DNA of 64,000 nucleotides from Hyphomonadaceae bacterium JAD_PAG50586_4 (GTDB taxonomy: Bacteria; Pseudomonadota; Alphaproteobacteria; Caulobacterales; Aquidulcibacteraceae): the NCBI GenBank assembly GCA_023242925.1, contig CP096134.1, positions 1,693,501-1,757,500 of the forward strand, in the 5' to 3' direction. Shown here one piece after another: positions 6,915 to 16,634 of this stretch. A model generated the notes under the pieces. The model was not told where the DNA came from. It saw only the letters and a program-made list of their open reading frames with translations, and ran no database searches. The translations under genes and the position numbers were made by a program. The stretch's first letter is position 1. Each line of letters opens with the position of its first letter.

Positions 6915-9515
6915 ATGAAGCCGTTCACCTTGTCTTGGCAGAAGATGCTTCTGCTGACCTCCATGCTGGTCACGCCCTCGCTCGCGATGGCGCAGACTCC
7001 GGCAGACGAAACATATTCCGACGACGAAGAAATCGTCGTTCTAGGCAACAACATTCCCGAGCCGATGCGCGAAACGTCGGAAGTGGCGACGTTCCTATCG
7101 GCGGAAGATTTGCAGCGTACAGGCGATTCCAATGCGTCCGAAGCGTTGACCCGACTGACGGGCTTGAGCGTGGTTTCAGGCCGTTTCGTTTTCGTACGCG
7201 GCTTGGGCGATCGCTATTCGTCGGCGCTGCTCAATGGTTCGCCATTGCCCAGCCCAGAGCCGTTGCGCCGCACCGTGCCGCTCGATCTGTTTCCGTCCAA
7301 TATTCTTGACGGCGCTTCGGTGCAGAAGACGTTTTCGCCGAACTATCCTGGCGAGTTCGGCGGCGGCATCATCGATCTGCGCACCGTGTCGATCCCGAAT
7401 GATCCATTCCTGAGCCTCAAGGTGGGCACGGGCCTCAACACCGAAGCCGGTCTCCGCCGCGGCCTCATCTACAATGGCAGCGACAGCGATTGGACGAGCT
7501 TTGACGACGGTCTGCGCGACATCCCCGGCGAGCTCGCCGACGCAATCGGCCGCAATCAGCGGATCGAAGAGGGCCCGTTCACGCAAGCAGAGCTTGAGAC
7601 GATCGGCGAAAGTTTCGTGAACTCGCCGTTGAGCGTCATCCAAGAGCAGGAAGAGATTTGGTTTAACGGCGATACAGAGCTGAGCGCTGGTACGTCGTTC
7701 GATCGCGGTGCGTTCACGATCGGCCTCATCGGCGTCGCAGGATACGATTCTTCGTGGAAGACCGAGCGTGCGCAGCGCGGCATCGGTTCGTTCCAGGGCG
7801 GTGTGTTCACTGTCGGCGAAGACAAAGAAAGCATCACCACGCAGTGGGACGTGACCGTTAACACGCTCGGCAGCGCCAGCATCGGCTGGGATGAGAGCGA
7901 AGTCTCGCTGACAGGTCTCTACATCCATTCCAGTTCGAAGGAAGCGCAGCAGATCGGCGGCTACGACTTTAACCTGCCGCTCTCGCAGCAAGGCTACCGG
8001 GAATCGACGGGTTGGTACGAACGCGAACTCGCGATGCTGCAATTGCGCGGCGAACATGAGTTCGGCCCGCTGGCGGTGGATTGGCGCGTGTCGCAGGCCC
8101 AGTCGACCCGTGACGCGCCGTACGAGCGGAGTGTTAACTTCCTGGTCGATGGCGACGGTCCGTACTATGGCCGTCAAAACGATAACAGCGTCCGGTTCTC
8201 GGCCCTTACCGATGACCTCTTCAGTGCGGGTCTCGATGTCGCTTACACGATGCCGCTGTCGTCATCTCGTGACGCGGTGTTCGCGGCGGGCGTGGATCAC
8301 TCCAGCACTGAGCGTGACTACGAAGCGCTGACCTTTGTGTTTGGCGGCGGCGCCGGCTTGCCTGACGATGTGGCGCGCGCGCGCGTCGATTATCTCTTCT
8401 CGCCGGACAATATCGACCCGGCGCGTTTCCAATTGTTCGAGCTGACTGGCCCAGACGACGCATATCGGGGCGAACTGACTGTCAACGCGGGCTATGTGAG
8501 CGCCGATGTGGAACTCATCCCGCTGCTGCGTGCGGCGGTCGGCGTGCGTTACGAAGAGGGCGAGCAAAGCGTCGTCACCTACAATCGCTACGGCGCTGCG
8601 ACCACCGCGCCGACGGCGCCGCTGCAAAACGAATATTGGTTGCCGGCAGCGACACTGACGTGGAATTTCGCCGAAGATCTGCAATTGCGCATGGGGTACT
8701 CGCAAACCATCGCGCGCCCGCAATTCCGGGAATTGGCCATTTCGCCGTACACCGACCCTGAATCGGACCGCAATTATCGCGGCAATCCGTATCTGGTTGA
8801 TACCGAGCTCACCAATTACGACGCGCGCCTCGAGTACTATTTCGGGGCCGATCAATTCATCACGGCGAGCGTCTTCTACAAGGAGATCGAGAACCCGATT
8901 GAAGAAGTCGTCACCGAACCATCGACGTTCAACTATTTGGTGCGCTTCATCAACGCGCCGCGCGCCACAATTCAAGGCGCCGAGATCGAGTATCGCACGA
9001 GTTTCGATGCTCCGTTCGAGGTGCCTGGCTTCACCGCGCCAAGCGTGTTCTTCGCGGCGAACTACACCTACACGAGCTCAGAGATCCAAGCGGGCGAGGA
9101 TGACGTCATTCGCAATCCGTTTACGGGCGTACCAGAGGCCGCTTCCATCTATGGCATCGACGGGGCTCAGATGCAGGGCACGCCGGAGAATATCCTGAAC
9201 GTGCAGTTTGGGCTTGAGGATGAAGATGTTCAGCTGACGATGCTCGTGGGCTGGGTCGATACGCGCATTCTTCAACGTGGCTTCGGCGCCGCTGGCGGTC
9301 TGCCCGATATCATCGAAGATCCGGGCGTGAATGTTGATCTTGTATATCGCCAGGATTTCACCCTTGGCGGACGCGACATGACGTTCGGTCTAAGCGGGCG
9401 CAATCTGCTCGGCGAAGAGCATCGCGAATATCAGGAAACTGGCGCCGACGATCTCGACGTCAACACGTTTGATCGCGGTCGGAGCTTTTCAGCGAGCTTG
9501 ACCGCACGCTTCTAA
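6915..9515 (+). CDS. TonB-dependent outer-membrane receptor
   Basis: The intact 866-residue receptor has a signal peptide (MKPFTLSWQKMLLL..., cleavage after AMA near residue 26), a TonB-box-like EEIVVLG (about 37-43), and a plug domain with SEALTRLTGLSVV, FVFVRGLGDRYSSALLNG and PGEFGGGIIDLRT. A long beta-barrel follows, ending with the aromatic C-terminus SASLTARF that BamA recognises. The plug wording (RGLGDRYSSALLNG.PLPSPEPLRR) is characteristic of a subgroup often encoded next to large lipoproteins, and the duplicated lipoprotein gene lies directly upstream. It would import a large or scarce substrate using TonB energy. The substrate is unknown. Confidence 0.92.
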   Translation: MKPFTLSWQKMLLLTSMLVTPSLAMAQTPADETYSDDEEIVVLGNNIPEPMRETSEVATFLSAEDLQRTGDSNASEALTRLTGLSVVSGRFVFVRGLGDRYSSALLNGSPLPSPEPLRRTVPLDLFPSNILDGASVQKTFSPNYPGEFGGGIIDLRTVSIPNDPFLSLKVGTGLNTEAGLRRGLIYNGSDSDWTSFDDGLRDIPGELADAIGRNQRIEEGPFTQAELETIGESFVNSPLSVIQEQEEIWFNGDTELSAGTSFDRGAFTIGLIGVAGYDSSWKTERAQRGIGSFQGGVFTVGEDKESITTQWDVTVNTLGSASIGWDESEVSLTGLYIHSSSKEAQQIGGYDFNLPLSQQGYRESTGWYERELAMLQLRGEHEFGPLAVDWRVSQAQSTRDAPYERSVNFLVDGDGPYYGRQNDNSVRFSALTDDLFSAGLDVAYTMPLSSSRDAVFAAGVDHSSTERDYEALTFVFGGGAGLPDDVARARVDYLFSPDNIDPARFQLFELTGPDDAYRGELTVNAGYVSADVELIPLLRAAVGVRYEEGEQSVVTYNRYGAATTAPTAPLQNEYWLPAATLTWNFAEDLQLRMGYSQTIARPQFRELAISPYTDPESDRNYRGNPYLVDTELTNYDARLEYYFGADQFITASVFYKEIENPIEEVVTEPSTFNYLVRFINAPRATIQGAEIEYRTSFDAPFEVPGFTAPSVFFAANYTYTSSEIQAGEDDVIRNPFTGVPEAASIYGIDGAQMQGTPENILNVQFGLEDEDVQLTMLVGWVDTRILQRGFGAAGGLPDIIEDPGVNVDLVYRQDFTLGGRDMTFGLSGRNLLGEEHREYQETGADDLDVNTFDRGRSFSASLTARF

Positions 9516-9528
9516 AGAGTGGCAAAAG

Positions 9529-9560
9529 CGCGGGTTGACGTCTGCAGACGTCACCTCGCG
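9529..9560. repeat. 32-base near-perfect palindrome between the TonB receptor and gspC
   Basis: The central 18 bases (9536-9553, TGACGTCTGCAGACGTCA) are a perfect palindrome, and the symmetry extends outward to CGCG arms with two mismatched pairs. It lies 13 bases after the receptor stop and about 150 bases before gspC. It could be an operator for a dimeric regulator of the secretion operon or a terminator-like cruciform; no T-run follows immediately. Confidence 0.6.
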
Positions 9561-9711
9561 CGACACTTTTATGACGATAGAAAAAAGCTTTCGTGACGTA
9601 GGTGTGGTGTGCGGGCGACGACACTGCACAACACTATAAAAAGCGTGAACGAACACTTTGTTCTGCGCTGAGGCTCCGCCTATAAGTCGCGCAACAAATG
9701 GGGGTCTGACC

Positions 9712-10584
9712 ATGGGATACGTCAGAGGCGTTTCGCTCATGCGAGCGCCGACACTGAAGTCGCGATTGAGTGGCGCGGTGCGTCCGAGCATTGAAGCGTT
9801 GCTGCTTGCCGCAGTTGCGCTTGGGTGCGCGCAAGCAGGCTGGACTTTGCTCACCCCAGGCGTAGCTGGCGCCAGCACAAGCACGAGTGTGGACGAAACC
9901 GACGACAGCCGCTTTGAGTCCGTTGAAGTGCAATCGCCATTTGCGCCGGACGCCCGAGGCATGGCTTCGAGTTCGCATGCTGTTGCGGCGTTGTTGTCCA
10001 GTGTGCAGCTGAACGGTGTTCGGATGTCCACGGATCCGATGCGGGACGGCGCGATGTTCACTCTGGGTGACGGCGCACAGCGCGCATTCATGGTCGGCCA
10101 GGAAGTCGCTGACGGGGTGACGCTGGCGGACGTCGAAGCCAGTTACGTCGTGCTGAGCTATGCCGGTGGCGAGCGACGACTGGATATGCAGGCGGGTCCG
10201 CAATTTTCGTTTGCGCGGGCCATGATGGGCCTTGAACGCGCCGAAGGCGCGCCTGGTGTCGCCGCCGCGCCGGGGGCGGATGCGGTGGACGTTCAAGTCG
10301 CCTCCCGACTTTCGGGCGCAGATCGCGCTTGGTTGGCGGCGACGCTGGCCAATGTCGAAACAACGAACGGTGTGGCGCGTGGTTGGCGGATCACGGAGAC
10401 GGCGCCGTCTGCGGTGCGTGAAGCCGGTCTGCAAAGCGGTGATCTGGTCACGGCCATAAACGGTGCTGGACCTGACGATCTTGGTGCGGTCCTCGCTGCG
10501 GCGCGTGGTGATCGCCTCGATGTGCGCGTGGCGCGCGGCGACACGCAGCTCACCTTCTCGCTCCAAATCGAAGAACGCACATGA
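9712..10584 (+). CDS. gspC: Type II secretion system inner-membrane protein GspC
   Basis: The ATG at 9712 is preceded by GGGGG at a good distance and gives 290 residues. It has a short cytoplasmic segment, one membrane span (about residues 26-48) and a periplasmic homology region with SVQLNGVRMSTDPM and AFMVGQEV, the part that contacts secretin GspD. A C-terminal PDZ domain follows (about 205-285: GWRITETAPSAVREAGLQSGDLVTAINGA). GspC links the inner-membrane platform to the secretin and may help select substrates. It starts the gspCDEFGHIJKLMN operon, and its stop overlaps the gspD start (ATGA). Confidence 0.92.
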   Translation: MGYVRGVSLMRAPTLKSRLSGAVRPSIEALLLAAVALGCAQAGWTLLTPGVAGASTSTSVDETDDSRFESVEVQSPFAPDARGMASSSHAVAALLSSVQLNGVRMSTDPMRDGAMFTLGDGAQRAFMVGQEVADGVTLADVEASYVVLSYAGGERRLDMQAGPQFSFARAMMGLERAEGAPGVAAAPGADAVDVQVASRLSGADRAWLAATLANVETTNGVARGWRITETAPSAVREAGLQSGDLVTAINGAGPDDLGAVLAAARGDRLDVRVARGDTQLTFSLQIEERT

Positions 10585-12582
10585 ACTCGATCAAACGTAC
10601 GGCGCGCGCGCTCGTCATGGGGCTCGCGGGAGCGGCTTTGCTCGCGCCTTCCGCGCGCGCGCAGGTCGAGCCTCCAAGCGCTGGGCCGCAGACCAGCGGA
10701 AACGGCGCCGTGGCAATGCGCGAAGTCGATATCCGCGCCTTCATCGAAGATGTCTCGAATGCAACCGGGCGGACGTTCATTATCGACCCGCGTGTGACGG
10801 GGCGCGTGACAGTGCTTTCGCAGCAATCGATGTCCGAGCGCGAGCTCATGGACGTGTTCATGTCCACGCTGCGGGTGAACGGTTTTGTCGCCGTCCCAAC
10901 ATCGAGCGGGGCGTACCGGATTGTGCCGGCTGAGGTCGCCGCGCGAGAGCCCTATGCAGCTGAGGGGCTGGCGCCACCGAGAACACCTACGTGTCGCAAG
11001 TTTTCTCGCTCCGTTTCGCCGACGCCGAATCCGTCGCAAACGCGATCCGCCCGATGCTGTCGGAGCGTGGCCAAGCGACGGTCAACCGTCGCGGCAACTC
11101 GCTTGTCGTGGTCGACTTCGGCAGCACGTTGGCGCGCGTGCGTCAAATTGTGCAACGCCTCGATCGAGATAGTTCGGCGCTGCGTTCACTGCAGCTGCGC
11201 AACACTTCCGCGGCGGAGATGGCGCGGGTCGCGCAGAACCTCGCAACCGCGATCGGCGACGAAGGCCGGTCCATGATTCAAGCCGTGCCTGTGGCCAGCA
11301 GCAATATGTTGGTCCTGCGCGGCGACACGCAGACTCTTGATCAATTGGTGCCCGTGATCGAAGAGCTCGATCAGCGCGCCGATTTTCAATCCGCGGTACA
11401 AGTTATTCCTTTGCGCTACGCAGTGGCGGAGGAGGTGCTGCCGATCCTGCAGCAGCTCTCGACCTCGATGAATTCGGCGACGGGGAGAACGCAGGCGCTT
11501 CGCCCAATCGGCGCGCGAATATCGCCCATCACCGCGCCACCAACTCGTTGATCATTAGCGCGGACCCGGAGACCCAAGAGGCCCTGGCCAACGTTGTGCG
11601 CTCGCTAGACGTGCGGCGTGAGCAAGTGCTTGTCGAGGCGATCATCGTTGAAGTGTCTGACAGTCTGGCGCGTGAACTTGGCCTGCAATATGTCGCCAGC
11701 GGCGCAAGCGGCGAGAGCGCGATGCCGTTTCTCTCCTCTTCCTATGGCGGATCGGCGCCCAATCTTTTGGCTCTGACCGGCGCGACCTTGCTGCAGGGCG
11801 ATGATGAGAATGACGATGCGATTGCGGAGTTGCGTCGCGCTGCGATCAATTCCTTGATTGGCAGCAGCGGTCTTTTGCTGGGCGGCGGCGGTCAAAATGA
11901 CGATGGCTCGATCTTCGGCGTGTTGCTGAACGCGTTGGCTGAAGACCGCGAATCCAATGTGTTGTCCACGCCTTCCATCCTCACGCTGGACAACGAACAG
12001 GCCTCGATTTTGGTCGGTCAGCAAATTCCGATCACCACCGGCGAGGCGGTAGGCGACAATTTGGAAAATCAGTTTCGTACGATTGAGCGCGCCGATGTCG
12101 GCGTGCAACTTGAGGTGCGCCCGCAAATCAGCGAGGGCGGGGCCATTCGTCTCGAGCTGCGCCAGGAAGTGTCGAGCATCTTTGGGCAGGTCGCCGAGGA
12201 TTCAACTGATCTGATTACCAACCGGCGAGAAATTCGCACTGTTGTACAGGTGGATGCAGGCGAGATCGTTGTGCTGGGCGGCCTTATTCAAGACGACATC
12301 CAGCGTACCGATGCGGGCATTCCAGGTTTGAGGCGCCTCCCGATCGCCGGCCGCTTGTTCCGTAGCGAAGGCACGTCGCGGCGGCGCACCAATCTCATGG
12401 TGTTCCTGCGTCCGACGATCGTGAACACATCAGATCAGGCGCGCGACATCACCCGTCGCCAATATAATTCGATCCTTGGCTCGGAGCTCGACCCGGTTGT
12501 CGTCGAGCAATTGCGCCGTGAGATGGAGCGTGAGAACACCTACGTGGCGCCCGAGCCCCAGCCCCTACCGGAGGCGCGCTAG
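10581..12582 (+). CDS. gspD: Type II secretion secretin GspD (reading frame broken by two single-base losses)
   Basis: The outer-membrane secretin is encoded in three consecutive frames. Frame one (10581-~10975) carries the signal peptide and N0 domain (AMREVDIRAFIEDVSNATG, FIIDPRVTGRVTVLS). Frame two (~10979-11485) carries the N1-N2 ring domains (ENTYVSQVFSLRFADAESV, VQVIPLRYAVAEEVLPILQQL). Frame three (~11486-12582) carries the secretin core (QVLVEAIIVEVSD, QIPITTGEA, VVLGGLIQDD, IPGLRRLPIAGRLFR, NLMVFLRPTIV). Restoring one base near 10975-10979 and one G in the run 11482-11485 gives a continuous protein of about 667 residues, a normal secretin length. All domains are preserved, so sequencing error is more likely than gene decay. 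Confidence 0.9.
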
Positions 12583-12594
12583 CGCGTAGCCGTC

Positions 12595-14102
12595 ATGGCG
12601 CCAATTCCTCCAACGACCGCTGAACGTCCACCGATCCAGGCGCCGCGATTGGATTACGGGTTCGCTAAAGCGAACGGGATCGTTCTCTTGAGCGACGCCG
12701 CACCTTGGCGGGTTGGCGTTCGCAGCGGCGCGGACCCCATGGCGCTCTTGGAGGCGCGCCGTGTGCTCGGTGCGCCATTCGAGGTGGTGGATCTCGATGT
12801 TGCGGGGTTCGATGAGGCGCTATCGCAGCGCTATGCCGTAAGTAGCGAGGCGGCGCGGTCGATCGCGGAATCGTTCGTAGGCGATCTGGACGCCTTGGCC
12901 GACAGCGCGGGCGCGACGGCCGATCTGCTCGACAGCCAGGATGACGCGCCGATCATTCGACTGATCAATGGCCTCATATCCGAAGCGATCGGTCAAGGCG
13001 CATCTGATATTCATATCGAGCCTGCAGAACATGCCGTCCTCGTGCGGCTGCGCATCGACGGCGTGATGCGCGAAGTGCTGCAGGCGCCCGCGCGCTTGAG
13101 GGCGCGATTGGTATCGCGTATCAAAGTGATGGCGCGCCTTGACATCGCGGAGAAGCGTTTGCCGCAGGATGGCCGCATCTCGTTGACACTGGGCGGACGC
13201 GGGGTGGATGTCCGTGTTTCCACGTTGCCGGCTCGATATGGCGAGCGCGTCGTCATGCGCTTGCTCGATAAAGATCAGGGCGTACGCAGTCTCGACGCGT
13301 TGGGGATGGGCGACGATTTGCTCACGCGGTTCAAGGCGTCGCTACAGACGCCGAACGGCATCATTCTCGTTACGGGCCCCACGGGCTCCGGCAAGACCAC
13401 AACACTCTACGCCGCGCTCAATCTTCTCAATGATCGGTCGCGTAACATTCTGACAGTTGAAGATCCGATCGAGTACGCGGTGGACGGCGTTGGTCAGACG
13501 CAGGTCAACGCCAAGATCGGCATGACCTTCGCTGCGGGCTTGCGCGCCATTCTCCGACAGGACCCCGATATCGTCATGGTTGGCGAGATTCGAGATGCGG
13601 AGACTGCTCAGATTGCGGTTCAGGCAAGCCTCACCGGCCACTTGGTGTTCTCAACCGTCCACACCAATGATGCGGTTGCGGCGATCACGCGACTGAAAGA
13701 CATGGGTGTTGAGCCGTATCTGCTGGCGTCGACATTGCGCGCCATCGTGGCCCAACGGCTCGTTCGGCGGCTTTGCCCCTCCTGCAAGAAGCCTGCGATC
13801 CTCGGCCCGCAGGAGCGGGACTTGCTGCGGACCGTCGATGCGGACAACGTCACGGTGTACGAGGGCGCGGGGTGTCCCCAGTGCCGCGGTTCGGGCTACG
13901 TCGGACGCATTGGCCTTTATGAGTTTGTCACGGTCGATGACGAAATTCGTCGGCTAATCCATGCGGGCGCCACCGAGCAGGACATGGCCGCCCACGCCTT
14001 TCGCGCTAACGAGCCGCTGTTGCGCTCCGGCTTGCGCTGTGTCGTCGAGGGCGTGACTTCACTGAGCGACGTGCTGCGCGCCGCAAACGCGCAGGAGGCT
14101 AG
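12595..14102 (+). CDS. gspE: Type II secretion ATPase GspE
   Basis: The hexameric cytoplasmic ATPase powers pseudopilus assembly. Visible motifs are Walker A GPTGSGKTTT (about residues 260-270), Asp box VEDPIEY, Walker B ILRQDPDIVMVGEIRD, His box STVHTNDA, and the zinc-binding CPSC (about 394) and CPQC (about 427) pairs. The open frame runs on to 14328, but everything past about 14100 is a shadow of gspF. The natural stop appears to be the TAG at 14100-14102, one frame over, so one base is probably missing in the last few codons after SLSDVLRAA. The 3' end given here assumes that correction. Confidence 0.92.
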
Positions 14103-14111
14103 GCGCCTGCC

Positions 14112-15338
14112 ATGCCTCGCTACCATTATCTTGCGATCGATTCAGATGGCCGCCAAAAGAAGGGTGGGCTTGAAGCGGCGAACGAAAGCGCGGCGCGCGC
14201 GCTTTTGGTGCGAAGACGGCTCTTGCCCGTGCAAGTCGAGGCGCGCGAGGGCGCGGCTTTGCGCCAAGAGGCCGAGGATCGGCCCGTTCCAGCCGGCGCC
14301 GCTCTCTCCCACAAAGTGCGCGTTTTGATCACTCGTCAATTGGCGACGCTGATCGAGGCGTCAGTGCAAGTCGATGAAGCCCTCGCGATGATTGCCGCGC
14401 AACAGGAAAGCGCTGTGGGTCGGCGTATTATGTCCGACGTCCAGGCCGGCGTGGTTGAAGGGCAGCGTCTTGCCGATGCGCTTGGGCGTCATCCGCGTAG
14501 CTTTTCCGGACTTTATCGCGCCGCGATCGCCGGCGGCGAACAATCCGGCAAGCTCGGCTTTGTGCTCGCGCGCTTGGCCGATTATTTGGAGCGCGCGCAA
14601 GCCCTGCGCACCAAGATCACCACCGCCATGATCTATCCGGCCGCCCTCAGTCTTGTCGCGTTGAGCGTCGTCGTTTGTTTGATGATCTTCGTCGTCCCGA
14701 GTCTGACCGAGCAGTTTGAGCGCTTCGATCAGCAATTGCCGTTCATCACGCAAGTTCTGATCTTCACGTCGCGATTCCTCACGACATTCTGGCCGCTGTT
14801 GCTGCTTGGCTTGGCGGTTGGGGGCTACACGCTCCACGTCTTGCTTCAGCGCGAACCGGTGCGCGCGGCGCTCGACGCCGCTATTTTACGCGCGCCGCTT
14901 ATTGGTCGGTGGGCGGTCGCTGTGAACGCCAGCCGTTTTGTGCGCGCCGTTTCGACACTTGTTTCGTCGGGCATGCCGGTGCTGGAGAGCGTCCGCGCCG
15001 CGCGTGAATCGGTATCGAACCGGGAAGTCTCCAAGGCGATTGTACGGATGGCGGAGCGCATTGAGGAGGGCGAGCCGCTGTCTCAGGTGATGCGCCGCTC
15101 GGGCGTGATCCCACCGATGGTGTGCTACATGACGCAGAGCGGTGAGAACGCTGGCGAAATTGCCGGCATGTTGGACAAGGCGGCCGCGCATCTGGATCAG
15201 GAGTTTGAGGCGTTCACAGCCTCGGCGCTTAGTCTCTTGGAACCGGCGATCATTGTGTTCATGGGGTTGGTGGTGGCCTCCATCGTGCTCGCGATCATGC
15301 TGCCCATTCTACAACTCAACCGCTTGGCGATCGGATGA
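14112..15338 (+). CDS. gspF: Type II secretion inner-membrane platform protein GspF
   Basis: The intact 408-residue protein has the two repeated T2SSF domains (about residues 70-195 and 275-395). Each is followed by hydrophobic spans: ALSLVALSVVVCLMIFVVP, FWPLLLLGLAVGGYTL and a final IIVFMGLVVASIVLAIMLPI. Family motifs such as RQLATLIEASVQVDEAL, GEQSGKLG and SGENAGEIAGML are present. GspF is the polytopic core of the inner-membrane platform that couples GspE to pseudopilus growth. Its ATG lies nine bases after the presumed gspE stop, and its own stop overlaps the gspG start (ATGA). Confidence 0.95.
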   Translation: MPRYHYLAIDSDGRQKKGGLEAANESAARALLVRRRLLPVQVEAREGAALRQEAEDRPVPAGAALSHKVRVLITRQLATLIEASVQVDEALAMIAAQQESAVGRRIMSDVQAGVVEGQRLADALGRHPRSFSGLYRAAIAGGEQSGKLGFVLARLADYLERAQALRTKITTAMIYPAALSLVALSVVVCLMIFVVPSLTEQFERFDQQLPFITQVLIFTSRFLTTFWPLLLLGLAVGGYTLHVLLQREPVRAALDAAILRAPLIGRWAVAVNASRFVRAVSTLVSSGMPVLESVRAARESVSNREVSKAIVRMAERIEEGEPLSQVMRRSGVIPPMVCYMTQSGENAGEIAGMLDKAAAHLDQEFEAFTASALSLLEPAIIVFMGLVVASIVLAIMLPILQLNRLAIG

Positions 15339-15804
15339 CCAAAATGCTGAACACATTGCTCAAAAACTTGCGGCAAAGCCGCAGCGATCGTCTGGCGAAT
15401 GATGCAGGCGTCACGCTTGTCGAGATGATGGTGGTGATTGTCATCATTGGTTTGGTGACGGCCATCGTGGTCATCAACGTGCTGCCGAGCCAGGACACGG
15501 CTCGCATCGAGAAAGCGCGGGCGGATCTGCGCGTCATTGAGCAGGCGCTCGAGCTTTATCGGCTGGACCACTCGCGCTATCCGGCGATGGAGTTTGGGCT
15601 CGATGCCTTGCTCAATCCCCCGAGCAAGATGGCGCCACTGGCGCGCGTGAGGCGTATATTCGCCGACTGCCTAACGATCCTTGGGGGCGCCCCTATGAGT
15701 ACGTGATCCCCGGTGAGCATGGAACATTTGATCTCTACACTTTAGGCGCGGATGCGCAGGAAGGCGGCGAGGGTGTCGATGCCGATATTGGCAATTGGCA
15801 ATAA
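15335..15804 (+). CDS. gspG: Major pseudopilin GspG (one frameshift)
   Basis: The prepilin signature DAGVTLVEMMVVIVIIG places peptidase cleavage after Gly25 with the conserved Glu30 at position +5. The body has the family's LRVIEQALELYRLDHSRYPAMEFGLDALLNPP. The frame then slips near 15630-15650, and the remaining C-terminus continues one frame over (EAYIRRLPNDPWGRPYEYV, LYTLGADAQEGGEG, DIGNWQ) to the TAA at 15802-15804. One missing base explains it. The corrected protein is about 156 residues, normal for GspG. It forms the body of the pseudopilus piston. Confidence 0.92.
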
Positions 15805-16273
15805 GCGCTTGGCGTCGGACGCGGGTGTCACCCTCGTTGAGGCGATGGTCGCTCTGATGATCGTTGGCCTGATGGCGGGCGCTGTGGTTCTGATGGCGCC
15901 GGGGCCGGACGCGAAGATCTGCGAGGAGGCTGAGCGTCTGGCCGCGCGCATTGTGCTCGCAGGGGAGGAAAGCATCATACTCAATCGCTCCATGTCGCTT
16001 GTCGTGACGCGCGAGGGGTATGGGTTCGAGCGGTTGGAAAACGCTGGCTGGATCGAGGTGGAGCCAAATTCGCCGCTTGGTTTTCGCGCCTGGCCGACGG
16101 ACATCGACGTGGAGGTCGAGCAATCTCAAGCGGGGCCAGACGATCCGCGCGTCGCGCGCTTTGACGCGTTGGGCGAGGCTGCGCCGACAAAAATTTTGAT
16201 AAGCGGGCCCGCCGCCCGTTGGCGCGTCTCCGTGAACGGACAAGGCGGGGTTGATGTCGCGCGCGCCGAATGA
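15779..16273 (+). CDS. gspH: Minor pseudopilin GspH
   Basis: The ATG at 15779 follows GAGGG with five bases of spacing and overlaps the end of gspG; a start at 15752 is also open. The N-terminus ASDAGVTLVEAMVALMIVGLMAG is a class III prepilin signal with Glu at +5. The rest is a small beta-rich domain (LVVTREGYGFERL, GWIEVEPNSPLGFRAWP). GspH-type minor pseudopilins form part of the tip of the pseudopilus. Its position between gspG and gspI is canonical. Confidence 0.85.
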   Translation: MPILAIGNKRLASDAGVTLVEAMVALMIVGLMAGAVVLMAPGPDAKICEEAERLAARIVLAGEESIILNRSMSLVVTREGYGFERLENAGWIEVEPNSPLGFRAWPTDIDVEVEQSQAGPDDPRVARFDALGEAAPTKILISGPAARWRVSVNGQGGVDVARAE

Positions 16274-16634
16274 GTCTGGCTTTTCGTTAGTGGAAGCGCT
16301 CGTCGCCTTGGCGGTGTTCGCCATGGCTGGCGTAGCGCTTGTTCAGCTCCAATCGCAGTCGCTCATCACTTTCGCTCGCGTGGAGACGCGCGCCTTGGCC
16401 GACATCGCAGCGCAGAATCGACTGACGGAAATAGTGTCCTCGCGCGCGCCGCCGCCGATCAGCTCGCGTGAGGATCAGCTTGAGTTTGCCGGCCGCACAT
16501 GGCGCATGACGACGATTGTCACCGCGGCAAGCGATCCGCGCACACGTCGCGTGAGTGTCAGCGTAAGCGATGGCGACGCTGCGCCTGGTTCTGTTGCGCA
16601 CGCCTTCGTGGTTGTACCGGAGGGCGCGTTGTGA
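16254..16634 (+). CDS. gspI: Minor pseudopilin GspI
   Basis: The 126-residue protein starts MSRAPNESGFSLVEALVALAVFAMAG, with cleavage predicted after Gly9 and Glu14 at +5. The family features AAQNRLTEIV and FAGRTWRMTTIVTAASDPRTRRVSVSV follow. The first codon could be TTG at 16251 or ATG at 16254; ATG is chosen. GspI nucleates the pseudopilus tip with GspJ and GspK. It overlaps gspH upstream and gspJ downstream (GTGA overlap). Confidence 0.88.
   Translation: MSRAPNESGFSLVEALVALAVFAMAGVALVQLQSQSLITFARVETRALADIAAQNRLTEIVSSRAPPPISSREDQLEFAGRTWRMTTIVTAASDPRTRRVSVSVSDGDAAPGSVAHAFVVVPEGAL

Noticed and set aside
10975..11485. Programmed ribosomal frameshifting in gspD
   Set aside because: No slippery heptamer or downstream structure is evident, and many unrelated genes show the same kind of shift, so error is simpler.
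14103..14328. A 75-residue C-terminal extension of GspE
   Set aside because: The extension is basic, low in family similarity and lies entirely over gspF in another frame. A one-base loss before the TAG at 14100 explains it better.
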